Shown here: piece after piece, positions 12,301 to 25,460 of the stretch | How positions within the stretch are numbered: position 1 is the first letter of the stretch | Layout: each line of letters begins with the position of its first letter | Source of the DNA: Sequoia sempervirens | Lineage: Eukaryota; Streptophyta; Pinopsida; Cupressales; Cupressaceae | Assembly (NCBI GenBank): GCA_007258455.2 | Contig: VDFB02254892.1 | Coordinates: forward strand, 114,024-178,023 | Direction of reading: 5' to 3' | DNA: 64,000 nucleotides | Program-made: the position numbers and the translations under genes | The notes under the pieces: generated by a model | Databases searched by the model: none | What the model saw: the letters and a program-made list of their open reading frames with translations, nothing else | Told to the model about the DNA's origin: nothing

Positions 12301-13102
12301 TCTACAAAGGTTTAACATGTAGGATTGTAAACCACTTTGTATCACTGTTACATTAGGAACGAAGCTCTTTATTTCACAATGTCCTACATCCCCATCAAAG
12401 ATGGAAGACATGATCAAAGTGCCTTACTAGAGTGCAGTTGGAAGCTTAATGTATTCTATGGTTTGTATAAGTCCAGAAATTTCCCAAGTAGTGGGAGTTC
12501 TTTCTCGTTTTATGTCTAATCCTAAAAGAGTGCATTGGGATGCAGTTAAGAGGGTCTTCGGATATTTGCAGGGTACAGTAGAGTACTCTATATGTTTTCA
12601 TGGTACAGTAGATCAGCATTCCCTAAATATTCATGGTTTTGTGGATTTAGATTGGGCTAGTGATGTTAATAGAGAAAGGTCCACCAATGTATATGTGTTT
12701 ACTCTTAATGGTGGTGCAATCAGTTGAATGAGTAAGCGATAGGTTGTGGTTGCTTTTTCCTCTACATAGGCATAGTATATGGCAACTACTCATGCTTGTA
12801 AAGAAGTAATTTGGTTGAAGTGTTTGTGTTTAGATATTAGATTGAAATAGGGTACAATTACCATTTATTGATATATTCAAAGTGCAATCTGCCTTGCGAG
12901 GAACCCAACTTTTCATGCCAAGACCAAACACATTGATGTTCAATATCACAGTTTCATGAGAGATATGGTCAAGGATGGCAGGGTGAAGCTGGAAAAGGTA
13001 GAGACAATGGAAAATATTGCAAATGCGTTAACTAAGCCTATGAGCACAACGAAATTCAGGTGGTGTTTTGAGTCTATGGGTCTTTCATCCCTTAGTAGTT
13101 GA
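9333..13102 (+). pseudogene. Copia gag-pol polyprotein (broken)
   Basis: Gag starts at ATG 9333 (MESISIRIEVEKFYG...) and soon meets stops, for example after DVVDENF. A zinc knuckle near 10032 reads CWNC..., but its His is lost and a stop interrupts it. Protease follows at 10186-10400 with WLIDSGASFHMT. Integrase at 10630-10980 shows LRTDNGGEY and YSPRQNGVVAKR. RT at 11796-12320 shows MDVKIAFLHGD, KKSLYGLKQSPGPC and the catalytic LYVDDMLF. RNase H at 12520-13100 includes DLDWASDVNRERST and KHIDVQYH. At least ten stops or frameshifts separate these blocks, so no functional protein is made. The family normally encodes one polyprotein of about 1,300 residues. Confidence 0.92.
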
Positions 13103-13156
13103 TCCATGATGGTATGTTTCCCCTAGCTCTTGCAAGGTATTTGACAAGTGGGAAAA

Positions 13157-13828
13157 TGTTGGGAAATGAGGTGTCTCAACCTTGCATATTTCTTGTAGCA
13201 TTTATTTTGTTTTTAATATTTTCCTATAGTTGTTACACATTATTAGTGCTTTAAAAATTGGTTTATTAGGTGTCAAAGGATTCCCACGTAGTGGTATGTT
13301 ATGGAAGGCATATTTTTAGGCACATTATGATAGATTTTATGACATTTGTAAGGGTCTAAAATAGGGGATATCAATTTGGACGTGAAAGCTTATTTTTAGA
13401 CTAGAATCTTGGTTGAGAAGCCAAGCACATGGTTTTGTAAACCACAGATGGTTTCTTGTATAGCCAGAAGTCTATAAATTGAAGGCTTGAGGAGTAGTTT
13501 TGTGTGTTGAGTTTGCAGGTACTGTTATTCTATGGGAATTCTTTCAGAATTGTTTACTGGCGATACTCTTGTAATAGACTTTCTCTACAAGTGTATGTAA
13601 TTTTGTTGTTGCATTTGAAATACATTGAGCAAGCTTTTGGAGTATGGGGTTTTTCACCTGGAAGGGTTTTCCCCACGTATATCTATTGTTTTGTGTTCAT
13701 TGCTTATTTTCTATTATGAATGTGTTTCTAGAATTTTTGTAATTGTCAAATCAATTTTTAAAGTTTGCATGATATCTCTACTCAATATTGGTGTATGAAG
13801 TTGTTTCTGCTCCTCTAACTTCCTTACA
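13157..13828 (+). mobile_element. 3' LTR of the copia element
   Basis: A purine-rich tract (AAGTGGGAAAA) leads directly into TGTTGGGAAATGAGG at 13157. The LTR ends CTTACA at 13828, giving 672 bp bounded by TG...CA. It follows the RNase H remnant by about 55 bp, the usual position. Confidence 0.7.
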
Positions 13829-15590
13829 TCTAATGTATCTATCTTTAGATAAATATATATTTAGATATCTACTATATATTTAAGCTCCAATAAATTAATA
13901 TGGTATTAATCATATTTATTTACAACTCAAATTACTATCATTTTATAATTATCACATCATTATACATATATTATCACAACTAGTAAATTTAATTCATATT
14001 ACATGAGGTCTAATATACCTATACTATATTTGTGTCATTAAAATAAATTTTCTGAGTACACCCAAATTTAGTTTCTTGAAATGTATATATATGTGTAAAC
14101 TATACCTTATATATTTATACTATATACATAGCCAAAATCTTAAAACCTAACCCAAATTAAATTTCTAAAAATGTATCTATGTATGTATAAACTATACATT
14201 ATTATATTTATACTATATACATAGTTGCAACCTTAAAATCTCTACTATTATAACATAATATACAAATTAGTTTTGTAGTGACATAAAAACCATATATTAG
14301 ATTATTTCTAAGCAATCTATTAGATTTGTAATCGTACTTAAACATAAGTATCCATAACATCTACTTGTTTAAATCTCAATATATAAAATTACCTAAAATA
14401 TACACTAGTTTGAGAGACATTCTAAAGGAGACGGATATCACTACCATGTACATAATATTAAAACATAACCCACATATTTTCAAGAAAAATTAAAACTATT
14501 AAAAAGTAACATATAAGTATATAATTTTTACTACATTTTTCAAATTAAAAATAAAACTAAAAAATTAAAATAAAGCAAAAAAACAAATAATAAAGAACAT
14601 AGATAAAATAAAATAAAATAACTCTTAACTAAATAAAATAGATCCTCATAATAAATGTATTCAAGTTAGCTATGTAGTATAATATTTATTACTTTAGGAT
14701 GTCTTAATCCTAAGTGTAATATTGTGCATGTTATTTAAGTTCACTCGAGTGATTTATTTTTAAATACTTGAATAGGATAGAATAATGAGTTGCACATTTA
14801 AGAGATTCTACTATTTTTCTTATCCTCACAAATTTAGAAACTTGGGTAAGAAATCCCTCACTTTTTTTGTTTATGTCTTATCCTCAACGGATTTGAAAAC
14901 TACAAGACTACACATTTGTAGATGTGTTTCCTTCATGTTTGATAACAAAGAAAGCATTGAGTTCTTTTGGTTCTTGGGAACTTAACTATTTTTTGGTGAT
15001 ATAATTTCTATTTAATTTAATTTAATCTACTTTCATAGCACTAAATTTTCATTGTAAATCGAATTATAGATTCTAACATGGTATTAGATCTTAAGTGCTA
15101 GGATAATCAACTTTACATGCAATTTTTGTAAAAGTGTGGTATGGTCTTCTCTTGCATCTTTGAATCATTTAAAGAATCAAAAAGATTTAAAGAAAGTTTG
15201 ATAACCTGTATTGTGAATGTGTATTTATCTAATATGTTGAAGTGCAACTCTCTAGTGTCTCTAACATCTCTTTAAGTTGCTCCATCACATCTAAGAGGTT
15301 TGAGAAAGTCAAATCTAACTTTTATTTCACTAAAATTAGAGATTATTTGATAACAAAATATATGCCAATTTTGCATTTACTATAATTGAGACAAAATCTC
15401 TACAATCCACATTTTTACCACCTCCAAAAACTAATATTTTGACATATCACAAATAATTATTATTTTTGTTGTCTACACATTTATCCTTTGTAAACTATAA
15501 GATAGTCTAGATCATCCCAAGGCCTCCTCTGACCTATACACAAGAATACTAACTATTAAAGAAAACAAACACCAATACCCTATGATGATA
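13829..15590 (+). other. AT-rich sequence with a possible copia LTR end
   Basis: No gene is seen. At about 15073-15090 the text TTCTAACATGGTATTAGATC resembles a copia LTR terminus (CTAACA) followed by a primer-binding site for initiator Met tRNA. This hints that a plus-strand copia LTR ends near 15079. No gag could be read after it. Confidence 0.35.
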
Positions 15591-16660
15591 GTTCTTAAAC
15601 TAGCTCTTTGACTAGATATGGATGCACTTGAATAACTGGTTGTAGAATAATGACCCCTTTTATGGATCATATCTAGTCTCACTTTCTTGATCATTTGCAA
15701 GAACTACTTTTGCAACTCCCATTATTTTAAAAGTTCAAAGCATTCCTCAACTTTATGCTCTCCATCATAATGGCCACACACAATTTTGGGAACTTGTGCA
15801 AGATGTATCTTGGATTACTGCACCTATACCAGTAAAATTTGTGTCCTCTATCACCATGATTTCCTTGTCCACCACCATGACCTTGAAACTATGGTGCAAT
15901 CTATGAAATTTGATTATGTGACATATCTAGGATGTGCTTTCCCCTAGATTCATGCAAGGATTGAACAGCTCAGCAATTGCATGTATCATGTGTGGCATTG
16001 TTGCAAACTTCACACCGATAGTTGATACAACACCCTTAATATTTTGTAACATAGAGCATGTTTAGGTGCCATAACACTCATAGAAAATAGTGTATTTTGG
16101 TATGTGTCGAGGAATATAGAATGGAGTTATGTAAGCAATAGCCTACTCTCACATCATCAAACAATTGATAGTGGTATGTCCCTCTCAACAATTTGTGCAC
16201 CACAAGTATCTTTGTGTATCAATTGTGCCAACAAGTTTCCCCATGCATGTAGCCATTTATCCAATATTTTCTTCTAACCACTTATTTGAACCATAGTTGT
16301 GTGGTTCTCTTAATGCCTCGAGGCATAGCACAACTTTGAGTGAATCTTTCCATGTGATCTAGGTCATTTGAAACAATTTGCACTAAGTGTGTTCGATTAG
16401 ACCCCTTGAACCACTTTTTATATTGCATTACAATCTAATGATGGATCTTAGCAAAATGAGGTCCTTAAACCTATTATCATAGTTTTGCATTGTTTCCTAT
16501 AACAATTGATAAATGTTGTTCAAGAAAGGCAAAAACATATCCTTAGCCTCCTACAAATTATTGTGATTCTCTTGTAGTTTAAAATGTGCATAGTAGCCTT
16601 GTGTACAACCCCCAAGTGTGGAAACATAAAGGCACATTTGAGACACTAGGTCAATAAAAA
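15590..16660 (-). pseudogene. Ty3/gypsy-type gag remnant
   Basis: Minus-strand frames, with stops, carry a gag-like series. The block EALREPHNYGSNKWLEENIG lies at about 16315-16255. A CCHC knuckle at about 16216-16170 reads WCTNC.EGHTTINC (one stop inside). A second C-x2-C motif, RCEVCNNATHDTCNC, lies at about 16012-15970. A Gly-rich stretch (GHGGGQGNHGDRGH) follows near 15890-15850, then a third degenerate knuckle, RCSNPRYILHKFPKLC. Several CCHC-like knuckles in tandem are usual for nucleocapsids of some conifer and angiosperm gypsy elements. No protease or RT was seen next to it. The family call is inference from motif layout. Confidence 0.5.
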
Positions 16661-17439
16661 TCAAGTGATTTTGCATGCCTACCAATGTCAAGTCGCATCC
16701 TTGTCACTTATGAAAGCTAAGACTAATAATTGTGTTTTTCTCATAGTTAACAATTAAATTCATATTTCTTATTAATGTCCTCCTTCCTAATTTCCTTTAT
16801 TTTATTGTTATTCTTATCTATCCAAAAAAAAATGCACTTTTCCCATTACACACATTGAATGGATAGGGTTGTATAATGGACCTAGAAGGTGGTATGTTTA
16901 TTCTTTAATTTTTCATCATAATATGGCTCCACATGAAAAACAACTAACTATGATACTTAGACCATCTAAATCCAAAAAGAGACAACTACTTGGTTTAACA
17001 TTGCACTATATTCCTACCCATGGGAGTAGTAAAATCCTAAAACTCTCATACTATCATATCAAAAGTATCTTCTACCTCCCTATCAAAATTCCCCTCCTTA
17101 GTTTGTTGTCTCAATGCATGTGCAACAAATTATACCTCTCCCTCACTATCACTTAATGAATTTTTTTTATTAACTATATTTTATCAATATCAAGAAAAAA
17201 AAACAAAAACAAAACAAAGCTTTTACATCATTATTTTCATAAATGAAAACCTATGTCAGCACAAAATTTATATGATGTCATGCAAGGCATACCTTCTGAG
17301 TTTTAAGACTAAAATTAGAGTAAATGAAGCTAATTCATATCAAATGAGACATTTTATTGTATACGTTTCAAAAAATACACTTTCACTACAGTTGAACTTA
17401 TTGTTTTATTTGCTCTAAAATTCTAAATAATTCTTTCAA
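16661..17439. other. No gene seen; likely 3' end of the neighbouring LINE
   Basis: AT-rich. Homopolymer T/A runs at 17160-17210 could mark the 3' tail of the minus-strand LINE, whose coding part ends near 17440, but no target-site duplication could be fixed. Confidence 0.35.
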
Positions 17440-20400
17440 AACGGGATGCTATCATCTTTGTTGAATGGCCAATGTCTCATGTATTTTATCTCTCCTTTGT
17501 TGACTTCTACCTTTCCATCTTTTAGCAATTTCACAAACTTGTCTTCTAAAATCTCCATTGTTAGAGTTACTTGCATAGAGATATTGTAATATATGAGTCT
17601 TCTAAAAGACTCAGTAGGAGATCTCTTTTTACCTTGAAATCTTTCCTCATTTCTTGCTTTTCATATAAACCACAAAATTTCAATAGAAAGTAATAGCCAA
17701 AATAAGTTTAGAAAATTATCTAATCCTTCAATTAGACTAAAAAAAATTTAGTGCCAATTAACCTTTCCTGATTCTCCCCAACCCCTCAAGTCTGAACAAA
17801 ACAAGTTCCAACTTTCTTTTACAATGAAACATTCAAAAAAAATGTGTAATACTTTTAGGTTTCCTACATATCTCATAGAGTTCCAATTTGAGGTAGAAAA
17901 TGAAATAGGCATTTTACTCAAAATAAGCAGCCATTTAAAACAAGCTCTTTTGGGCTCTAAAACACTATTCCAAGTCCAATTAAGAATTTTTGGCCAAATA
18001 TTTTCTTCATCTCTAATGCCCTAGAATTTGTTTAGATGTCTACTGATATCTTGAGTTTCATTCAAAGTGTATAAATAGTTTTGGGTTTTATTTTAGCAAA
18101 CTCGGATCCATCTACCCATTTATAGTTGGCTAAGTTTTCACAACAGCAGTTATAGTTATTTGGGAAGTAAAGGTTTTTACATGATTCTCTCATAATAGAG
18201 TATGTTCTACATTGGGTAGGGCACAAACCATACTTTATATTGACAGCAACCCACAATTTTAATTGAGAGTTACAAATAATATCCTTAAAACATTTAATAC
18301 CTTTGTTAGCCCAAGTTTTAGCTGAGCAGCCTTATAATAAGGCGAGAGGTTTCTCTTTCTGGATCAAATTCCACCAGATTGAACTAGATGAGAAAATTTT
18401 ACTTTTCACTATTTCTATCTTATCCTAATTAATTATTAAATTTCTGATTTGCTCCCATGCATTTCAAATAGTTTTGAAAACATTGAACCCACTGGAGAAA
18501 CAGAGAAATTTCCTAATAGTAAGTCACAAAAAGGTAAATGCTTCCAAGATTTTTCATTTTTAGAGAAAGTTTGTTTGATGTTGTTTCTAACTAGAATTTT
18601 CCATGGTTCATACCCATCCATTGATTTAATAATCCATTTGACAGCAAGACAAATACCTTATTTTTTTAGTCCTTAAGACCTAACCCACTATTTCCTTTAT
18701 CTAAGCAGCACCATTCCTATTTAACAGCATGGTTCTTTTTTTTCCCTTACCATCCGACCAAAGGAACTACCTTATCTTTGAATTTTGTCAATTTGATAGC
18801 TACTAAAGAGTCAAACTGAAGAGAACTAAGAGTATAAGATGATAGAATATTTTGAAAAAAATGGATTCTCCTTGCTAATGATAAATATTGTTTATTCCAC
18901 TTGTCTAATTTGATCTCAGTTTTTTTTTTAACCCAGTCCCACATGTCTATCAGGTATGGGTTAATCACATAGGGAATTCCCAAGTACCTGACTAGTTTAT
19001 TTGGGCTTCTCCATTAGATTTCATATTTTTTAAACCATTCAGGGGTAGAATCCCAGCTTAACATTATAGATTTTACTTTGGAATTTTTTGCCCCAGAAGC
19101 ATCACAAAAGATATTTAGCTTTTACATTAGGTTATCAAGGTTTACAAAAAGGGCAATATATCATCTATGAAATGTATGTTTATCAAATCATTAACATTAG
19201 GCATAGTTAGCCCTTTATTTTGGGGCTAGAGATAGATTCTCTTATAAGTAGAAAATAACATCTGAGGCTATTACAAACAAAGCAAGGGCGATGGGGCACT
19301 CATGCCTTATTGATCTATGGAGAAACAATCAATTTTTCATTGTTCTATTTATATCCACTTGTGCAGTAGCATCTTGCAATAAGGTATTAACTATCTTGCA
19401 AAAGTAATTTGGGAAACCAAAGGCTTCCAAAGCCATCAATAGGAAAGGCCACTCAATTCTATCATACACCTTCTCGAAATCTAGTAGGAGCATTCCTATA
19501 TTCTAATTAGAGCATTTTTTCCCAATCCATCACTTCTTAGCTTGTTATAAAGTTTTCTAAGATATACCTCTCTTTAATAAATCCAATTTGGGTGCAACTA
19601 ATGAAGGTGGGGAGTAAGTCTACTAATCTTAGAGCCAATATCTTGGCTAGGATTTCGTACACCTGGAGTAGATCTTCACCTATCCAATTTATGTTTTCCA
19701 TATAGAATTCTACCATCACACCATCATCACCCGGAGACTTATCATTACTAAGATTGAATTTTTTGAATAATTTATTCCTTGGTTAACTCCTTTCTAAGCT
19801 TTTTAGCCCAACATTCAGATACTAGTTTTGGAATTACCTTTTTGCAGTGATCTCTAGCTTTGTGATTCATGGATCATGCGTCTTCAGAGGAAAACAGATT
19901 TTTGTACAAGAGAAAGAATTGTTTCTGCATTTCCTCTGGGTCTTTTATGAGGGTGTCTTTCGACCAAATACATTCTACCCTTTCTTTTATATTTTTCTCT
20001 CTAATGTAATTGAAGAATAATTTAGAGCCTGTATCCCCATTGTTTAACCAATTCATTTTTGCTCTTGTCTTTACTAGGATTTTTTTTTACTGTAATTTTC
20101 TCAATTTGTTTTTACCATTAATTAGACCTTCATTCAGGTCTTCACTTTTTGGGTCATCTTGTAATTAGGATTCCAAATTGTAAAGCTTTTCTTGGAGGGT
20201 ACTTTCCATTTTCCTATTATCCATAACTTTTTTCTTTCCTATAGTTTGAAAAATAATTGCCCCAAATTTTAACATTTTTATTCCATTTGTCTATCGTTGA
20301 CAAGTCTTTTAGCAACCATTTGTTAATTTCTCTAAGAGTATAAATGGCTTCAGTACAATCTTCATCATATAGCAATTTAGAGTTTAGCAAGAATTTTGAT

Positions 20401-22387
20401 TCCCTTGTATCTTCATTAGGTTGTTCTTTAGCTACAATGAAGTTGACATGAATAGGATGATGATCAGAGAGAATAGAAGGGTAGACCTTCACTCTATTTT
20501 CTCTCTATTTTATCAAAGAAGTAATATTTGCTAGCGTAAAATCTATCTAACTTGCATTAAATCCTTTTACCACCTTTTGTGAATTGCACCCGATATACCA
20601 TATATTTTTATTTTCCTTTTTCATGCCTTCAAGAGGGTCATAGAGTTTTAGTTTATTTTTCATTTTTCCTAAAATTAATTTTGATTACCTTTCTAGTCCA
20701 TGTCTATACCACTAAATTTTTCCTCTAAGCTCTTTATGCTCAATCATGTTGAAATCTCCACCTACAATCTAGGGGATGTTGTGAAGATCACTCATCCACC
20801 TCCACAGTTCAATTCTTTCTCTATAGTCATTGGGAGCATAAATATAGCATATTCCAAATCTCATATTATCTTTTTCAATGAGTACCCAGACTATCCTATG
20901 CAAGGAGAGATACCAAACTCAATCTCAAATTTGGTTCATTTATTGGCTAAGAGAATGGCAACCCCACCCTTACCCTTATCATGGTTGGACTAGAATTGGG
21001 AAGCATCTTTCCAAATAAATTTAAGATTAGTTTCCAATGTGAATTTAACAGATTTTACTTCTTGGAGGAGGGTAGCATCTTTGGATTTTTCAAGTTTTAA
21101 GTACCTTCCTACTATGTATTTTTTGTCAAGGGACTCAATCCCCCTGACATTCCAACTCGAACAATTAAATATCATCTAAATCCATGTTTTGAATTCCATC
21201 ACTATTCCTCCTAATAGTTGTCAAAGCATTTAGGAAGCTTTTTTTCCTTACCCTTTCTCTTTGGGTATAGATCTCTATCTAATTTCCTTCTCTTTTTCTT
21301 TCAATTTTCCTTTTGACCCACTCAGCACCTACTATGGGGTCAAATTCTTCCTTTCGATCACAATTATCTATAGAGTGAGGAGAGGCACATTCATCTATTG
21401 GCACCAGCCTCTTTGCGCCTTCCTCAATTGATAGTTTCTCTAATTCCTTAACAGGAATCTCTTTCTTTAGACAGCCCAAATTAACCACTTGTTTAGGGTT
21501 ACTCTATACATGCTTTTCTTTGTCTAATAATAATCCAAGATCAACATTTTCTTCTCGTTTTGGATTAGTGTTGGACAAGGAAAATAACCAGAATTTATTA
21601 TCTTTTAGATTCCCAACAAGGCTCTCCAAAATATGTCCCTTTTCTTTGGGAGAAATTGATTTGTTTTCATGTTGCTTTTTGTCTAAGGCCAGTTCTAAGG
21701 CATTATCATTTTGCCCAGGACTAATCTTAGGCAACACAAGCAGGAGAGGGTTGTTTTTATTCAATCCATCCTTTTATAACATTGGAATAGTTTGTGTCAA
21801 TGGTTTCTTATGTTCCATCTTTAGAACCATAGTTTATTGTTTTTGTATTGCTCAAATCTTTAGTCGAGTCACCGAGTGGAGATTCTGACTTACTACATTA
21901 ATTTCTAAAATTTCTAAACTATCTTTGCATTGAGAATCTTGTGTGACATAGGATTTTTTGGACTTATTATTTTGGGTAATCCTTTGTCTAATTTTTTCCA
22001 AAGCCAACTCTTGTGAATTTTTTTGTGACCCTAAACAAAGTAAGGAATAGCTGAATAATTGGGGTTTTGGGCTATGTGGGGGACACAATTTTGTCTGGGG
22101 TAGATTTTTTCCACATCTATAGCTTCCCCTAATAGAATGTCCAGTTTTTCCAGATTGGCACTTCCAATTTCAAAGACCCTTACAGAATTTGAACTTATAG
22201 TCTCAATTCCTAGGCCCTCTAAAGAAGACAATGACCTATCTATAGGTAGATTTGTTTCGCTACCACCAATAGGTATTAACATGTTATTATCAAGAGAATA
22301 TATAAAGGATAGTGGTGTCAAGATATAGTTGTGTGCATCTTCATTAGAGTGCACACTCTGTATAAATAGGTTTGAAACACATAGCAA
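17440..22387 (-). pseudogene. L1-type LINE, ORF1 remnant plus ORF2 (EN-RT)
   Basis: Read on the minus strand, 22387-21279 holds low-complexity, charged ORF1-like text with no assignable domain. ORF2 begins near 21175 with an endonuclease start (FNCSSWNVRGIESLDKK). A catalytic-type SDHHPIHVNF follows at about 20463. The linker motif LNNGDTGSKLFFNYIREKN lies at about 20050. RT follows with EILAKILALRLVDLLPTFIS and TQIGFIKERYILENF (19719-19537). Next come ECPIALALFVIASD (about 19290) and FIDDI, a mutated FADDT box, near 19165-19151. A C-x2-C..H..C zinc-finger remnant lies at 17900-17820. Many stops and frameshifts show that it is dead. Plant L1 elements normally encode an ORF2 of about 1,200-1,300 residues, which fits this span. 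Confidence 0.85.
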
Positions 22388-23739
22388 CTAATGTTATTCC
22401 CTTATTAGTAGAATCTAACATTGCTCAACTTCCATTGCCACATGATGTTGTCCATCAACATAACCTCCACTATATCTCTTGCTTGGTGTGTTGTGTTTCC
22501 ATTAGGATTGTTCTACCTTTGTTTTGACAAGTGTAGCCTAATGCCTCTATTCCATCTTTCACATATTCAACTTTGAAACTAATTGCCCTATTTTGTTATG
22601 TGCTATCAATTTTCTATTGAATATGTTAATCTATCCACCATGCAATTGTATTCATGGTAAGATTATATTCCATACTAAGTGTCTTAATGTGTTTTTCAAT
22701 TAGCAACATCTTTACCCATACAACAAGCTGCTTAATGAATTTGCAATGATAGGGAGTGAAACTTGTGCATAGCTTCTTCCACATGTATAATTTGACATGT
22801 AAAAAATCCAAAATATAGTTCACAACTACTCCCTCAAAAAATATCTATAATGTGCATCTTGGTCCAAGATGAAATCCAATTAAACAAGTGCTCTAATAAC
22901 CTTGTAAAGAACCCTCTATATAATGGATCATACAACACATTATCATGTCATCATTGAAATAATCTACCAACAAGGGCCTCCTTGCACATAAACTCCTCAA
23001 TCTTCCTACCAAACCATTAATTGATATCAACATGCATGACTTGTCAAGGCATGCCTAATAAATAACCTTAAAACCCTTTGCATCAACATATCAATATATA
23101 GGCTCACTCCCCTAAGGCACACTAGGAATCTAGTCCATCAAATAAACTTTTGCACTATAAGATAAACCTAAATAGAGTAATAATCACTAGCAAAATAAAA
23201 ATGAAAAAATTCATATTGTAATTCAATGAAGCTTTGATATATTAGTTCTTCAATCAAAAACTTATTATAAATTGTTTACAATGGGTTTGTATAGAATTTC
23301 TCTCCAACATCACCTCAACTATACTTGGATTGCTCTTCTATTTTAGTTTTCATACAAGTACTACTTAAAATCCATGAATTAAGCTTGTAGGTCCAAAACT
23401 CCAATACTTCTAAAAGCTACCTAGAAATCCTATCATATGCGATCCATATTTCATTTTACTCTAATTATCAACTTTCTAGAAATATTATCCTTATGTGGTT
23501 TTATCTATCCTTAACGCATCTAATTAAACCCATAAAATGAGTGCCAATAAATATCTCAAGATAGGTGGGAAATAGATCTAAAGAATGTGAGCAATAATCG
23601 AATGTTTGGTACCACAAAGGTTAGAAGTTCCTAAGGTTTTGCAAGCTTTGTGTAGTTAGTTCATTAGACACTTCAATGATATTTGTGCACCACTAAGTCA
23701 TTGCATGAGAAAGCATGGATTTGATTAGACTATTATTGA
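22388..23739. other. Unassigned repeat-like sequence
   Basis: No domain is recognised. On the minus strand, 22823-22626 and neighbouring frames give cysteine- and tryptophan-rich fragments broken by stops, which suggests decayed coding sequence of unknown type. Confidence 0.3.
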
Positions 23740-25460
23740 TGTCAAGAGTTTTGAACTCTTGAAGGGACAAAGGAGCTTGTTTTGGCACTGTTTAATTTTA
23801 ACAAAGTTTTCCAAGTTGATTGTGATGTCAATGAAACTGCAATCAATGTAGTTCTTGATCATGAGAGAAGACCAATAGCATTCTTCAATTAAAAAACTAT
23901 ATAATATTAAGTAATTAGTGTATCACCAAGAGTTATGCACCATTGTTCAAGCTTTGTGGACATGGAGGCATTACTTGTTAACCAAGGAGTTTGCATTGGG
24001 TGTGTAGAGTACTTGCAAGGTTATTCCTTTGTGTTGAGATAGAGATCTAGCAAGTCAAATCAATTTGCAAAATTCTTGTGTAGAAGGCATGTTTTGTTGT
24101 CCATGATAACAATTGAATTAGTGGGCATCAAAGGAATGAAGGTTGCATATGCAGCAAATATGTATCTCATAGGTGCACGGAAGACATGATTCAACCATAG
24201 GCTAGAGACAAAAGATTCATTTGCAAACTACTTTGCACATCAAGGATACTTATTTCAAAGACAATAGTTTTGTATCATGTGTAGTTCAATGAAGGAGAAC
24301 TTCATTAGATAGATGCATAGTTGTAAATTGTGGGGCCACTTTGGAAGTGATAATATGAAGGGTATGTCACAAGAGAAGTATCATTAGCCTACTTTGTACA
24401 AAGGTGTCTGTAAATTTTGTTAAGAGATGCAAAATATGTCAAGTAGCAAAGGGGGTGTCACAAAACATAAGTTTGTATAACCTATTGCTAATGTCAAATA
24501 AACCTTGGGAGGAATCATCCATGGACTTTGTTCTTGGATTGTTACAAACATGGAGAGGTAATGACCCAATTTTTGCAATAGTTGATAGATTCTCAAAAAT
24601 GATGAATTTCATTCCTTGTAGGCAAACAAGTAAGGTGTTAAAGGTGGTGAATTTATTCAATGTAGTACTTTTTTGTGTATTATCGAAGAGCATTACTTCT
24701 GACAAGAATTATGTTTTTGTCACTTCTAGCAAACAATTTGGAAGAAGTTGGATAGAACACTTGCAATATTTTGCATAGCATCCACAAACAAATGGTTAAA
24801 CCTAGGTTATCAATCGAAACCTTGGCACCTTCCTAAGATGTTTGGTGGTAGATAAACCTTCACAATGGTAATCCATGTTGGCACACACAAAATTTGTGTA
24901 CAAATCAATGAACATATCAACCAAGAAAACATCATTCCAAATTGGGTATGGGACATCACTTAGGGGACTCATAGACATGTTGAAGATGGAATGAGGCAAT
25001 TTTATTAGCATAGAGGCTAGGGACTTCATGCAGAACATGAAGGAGGTTCCTGTGCAAGTCAAGATGCAACTGGAGGAAAGCAGCCCCAAGAGAAAAGCAC
25101 TACCAAATTTGTGCAAGAGGGATAAGTCTTAATCAAAGAGAGAGTTGGGTATGGCATGTCTAATAAAAGAAAGGTTCCCCAAAGGAATATACAACATTTG
25201 AAACCCAAGAAAATTAGCATGTGCCAAGTTTTGCACAAATTCTCAAAAAATCCATATGAAATTGACTTGCGTAAAGGATTGCATATTTGTTCATTCCCTA
25301 GTCAAAATAAAAGGCAATATTGATCGGAAGAAACAAATATTTTAAAGGCAACAAGAGGAAATAACATAATCATTGACGAGCACATCAGCAAGAAGAGTAC
25401 AAGGAGTAACTCTTTGTTGGAAGGATAAAGGACTAGATGAGGATTTATGGATCACTAAAA
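23740..25460 (+). pseudogene. Ty3/gypsy RNase H-integrase remnant
   Basis: Plus-strand frames contain the RNase H start PVLALFNFNKVFQVDCDVNE (about 23775) and RRPIAFF (about 23870). Degraded RNase H follows to about 24180. The integrase zinc-finger end KRCKICQVAK lies at 24423-24452. The core region follows with SSMDFVLGLLQTWRGNDPIF and IVDRFSKMMNFIP. The sequence then reads YFA*HPQTNG (about 24770), a broken YHPQTDGQ motif. A late block, VPQRNIQHLKPKKISMCQVL, and YEIDLRKGLHICS (25170-25300) match the integrase C-terminus. WKDKGLDEDLWITKMKL at about 25420 could be a chromodomain remnant. Numerous stops are present. A lineage with an H-P-Q-T-[ND]-G motif fits chromoviruses better than Tat. Confidence 0.8.

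Larger units (their letters stand above)
9207..13828 (+). mobile_element. Degenerate Ty1/copia retrotransposon
   Basis: The element runs from a degenerate primer-binding site at about 9214 (TGGTGCCAAAGC, compare TGGTATCAGAGC), through gag and pol, to a 3' LTR ending at 13828. The sequence just before the binding site ends aacttcctttcca and the 3' LTR ends aacttccttaca, so the LTR-internal junction can be placed near 9212. The rest of the 5' LTR is missing or too diverged to see. Gene order (gag, protease, integrase, RT, RNase H) is that of copia. Confidence 0.85.
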
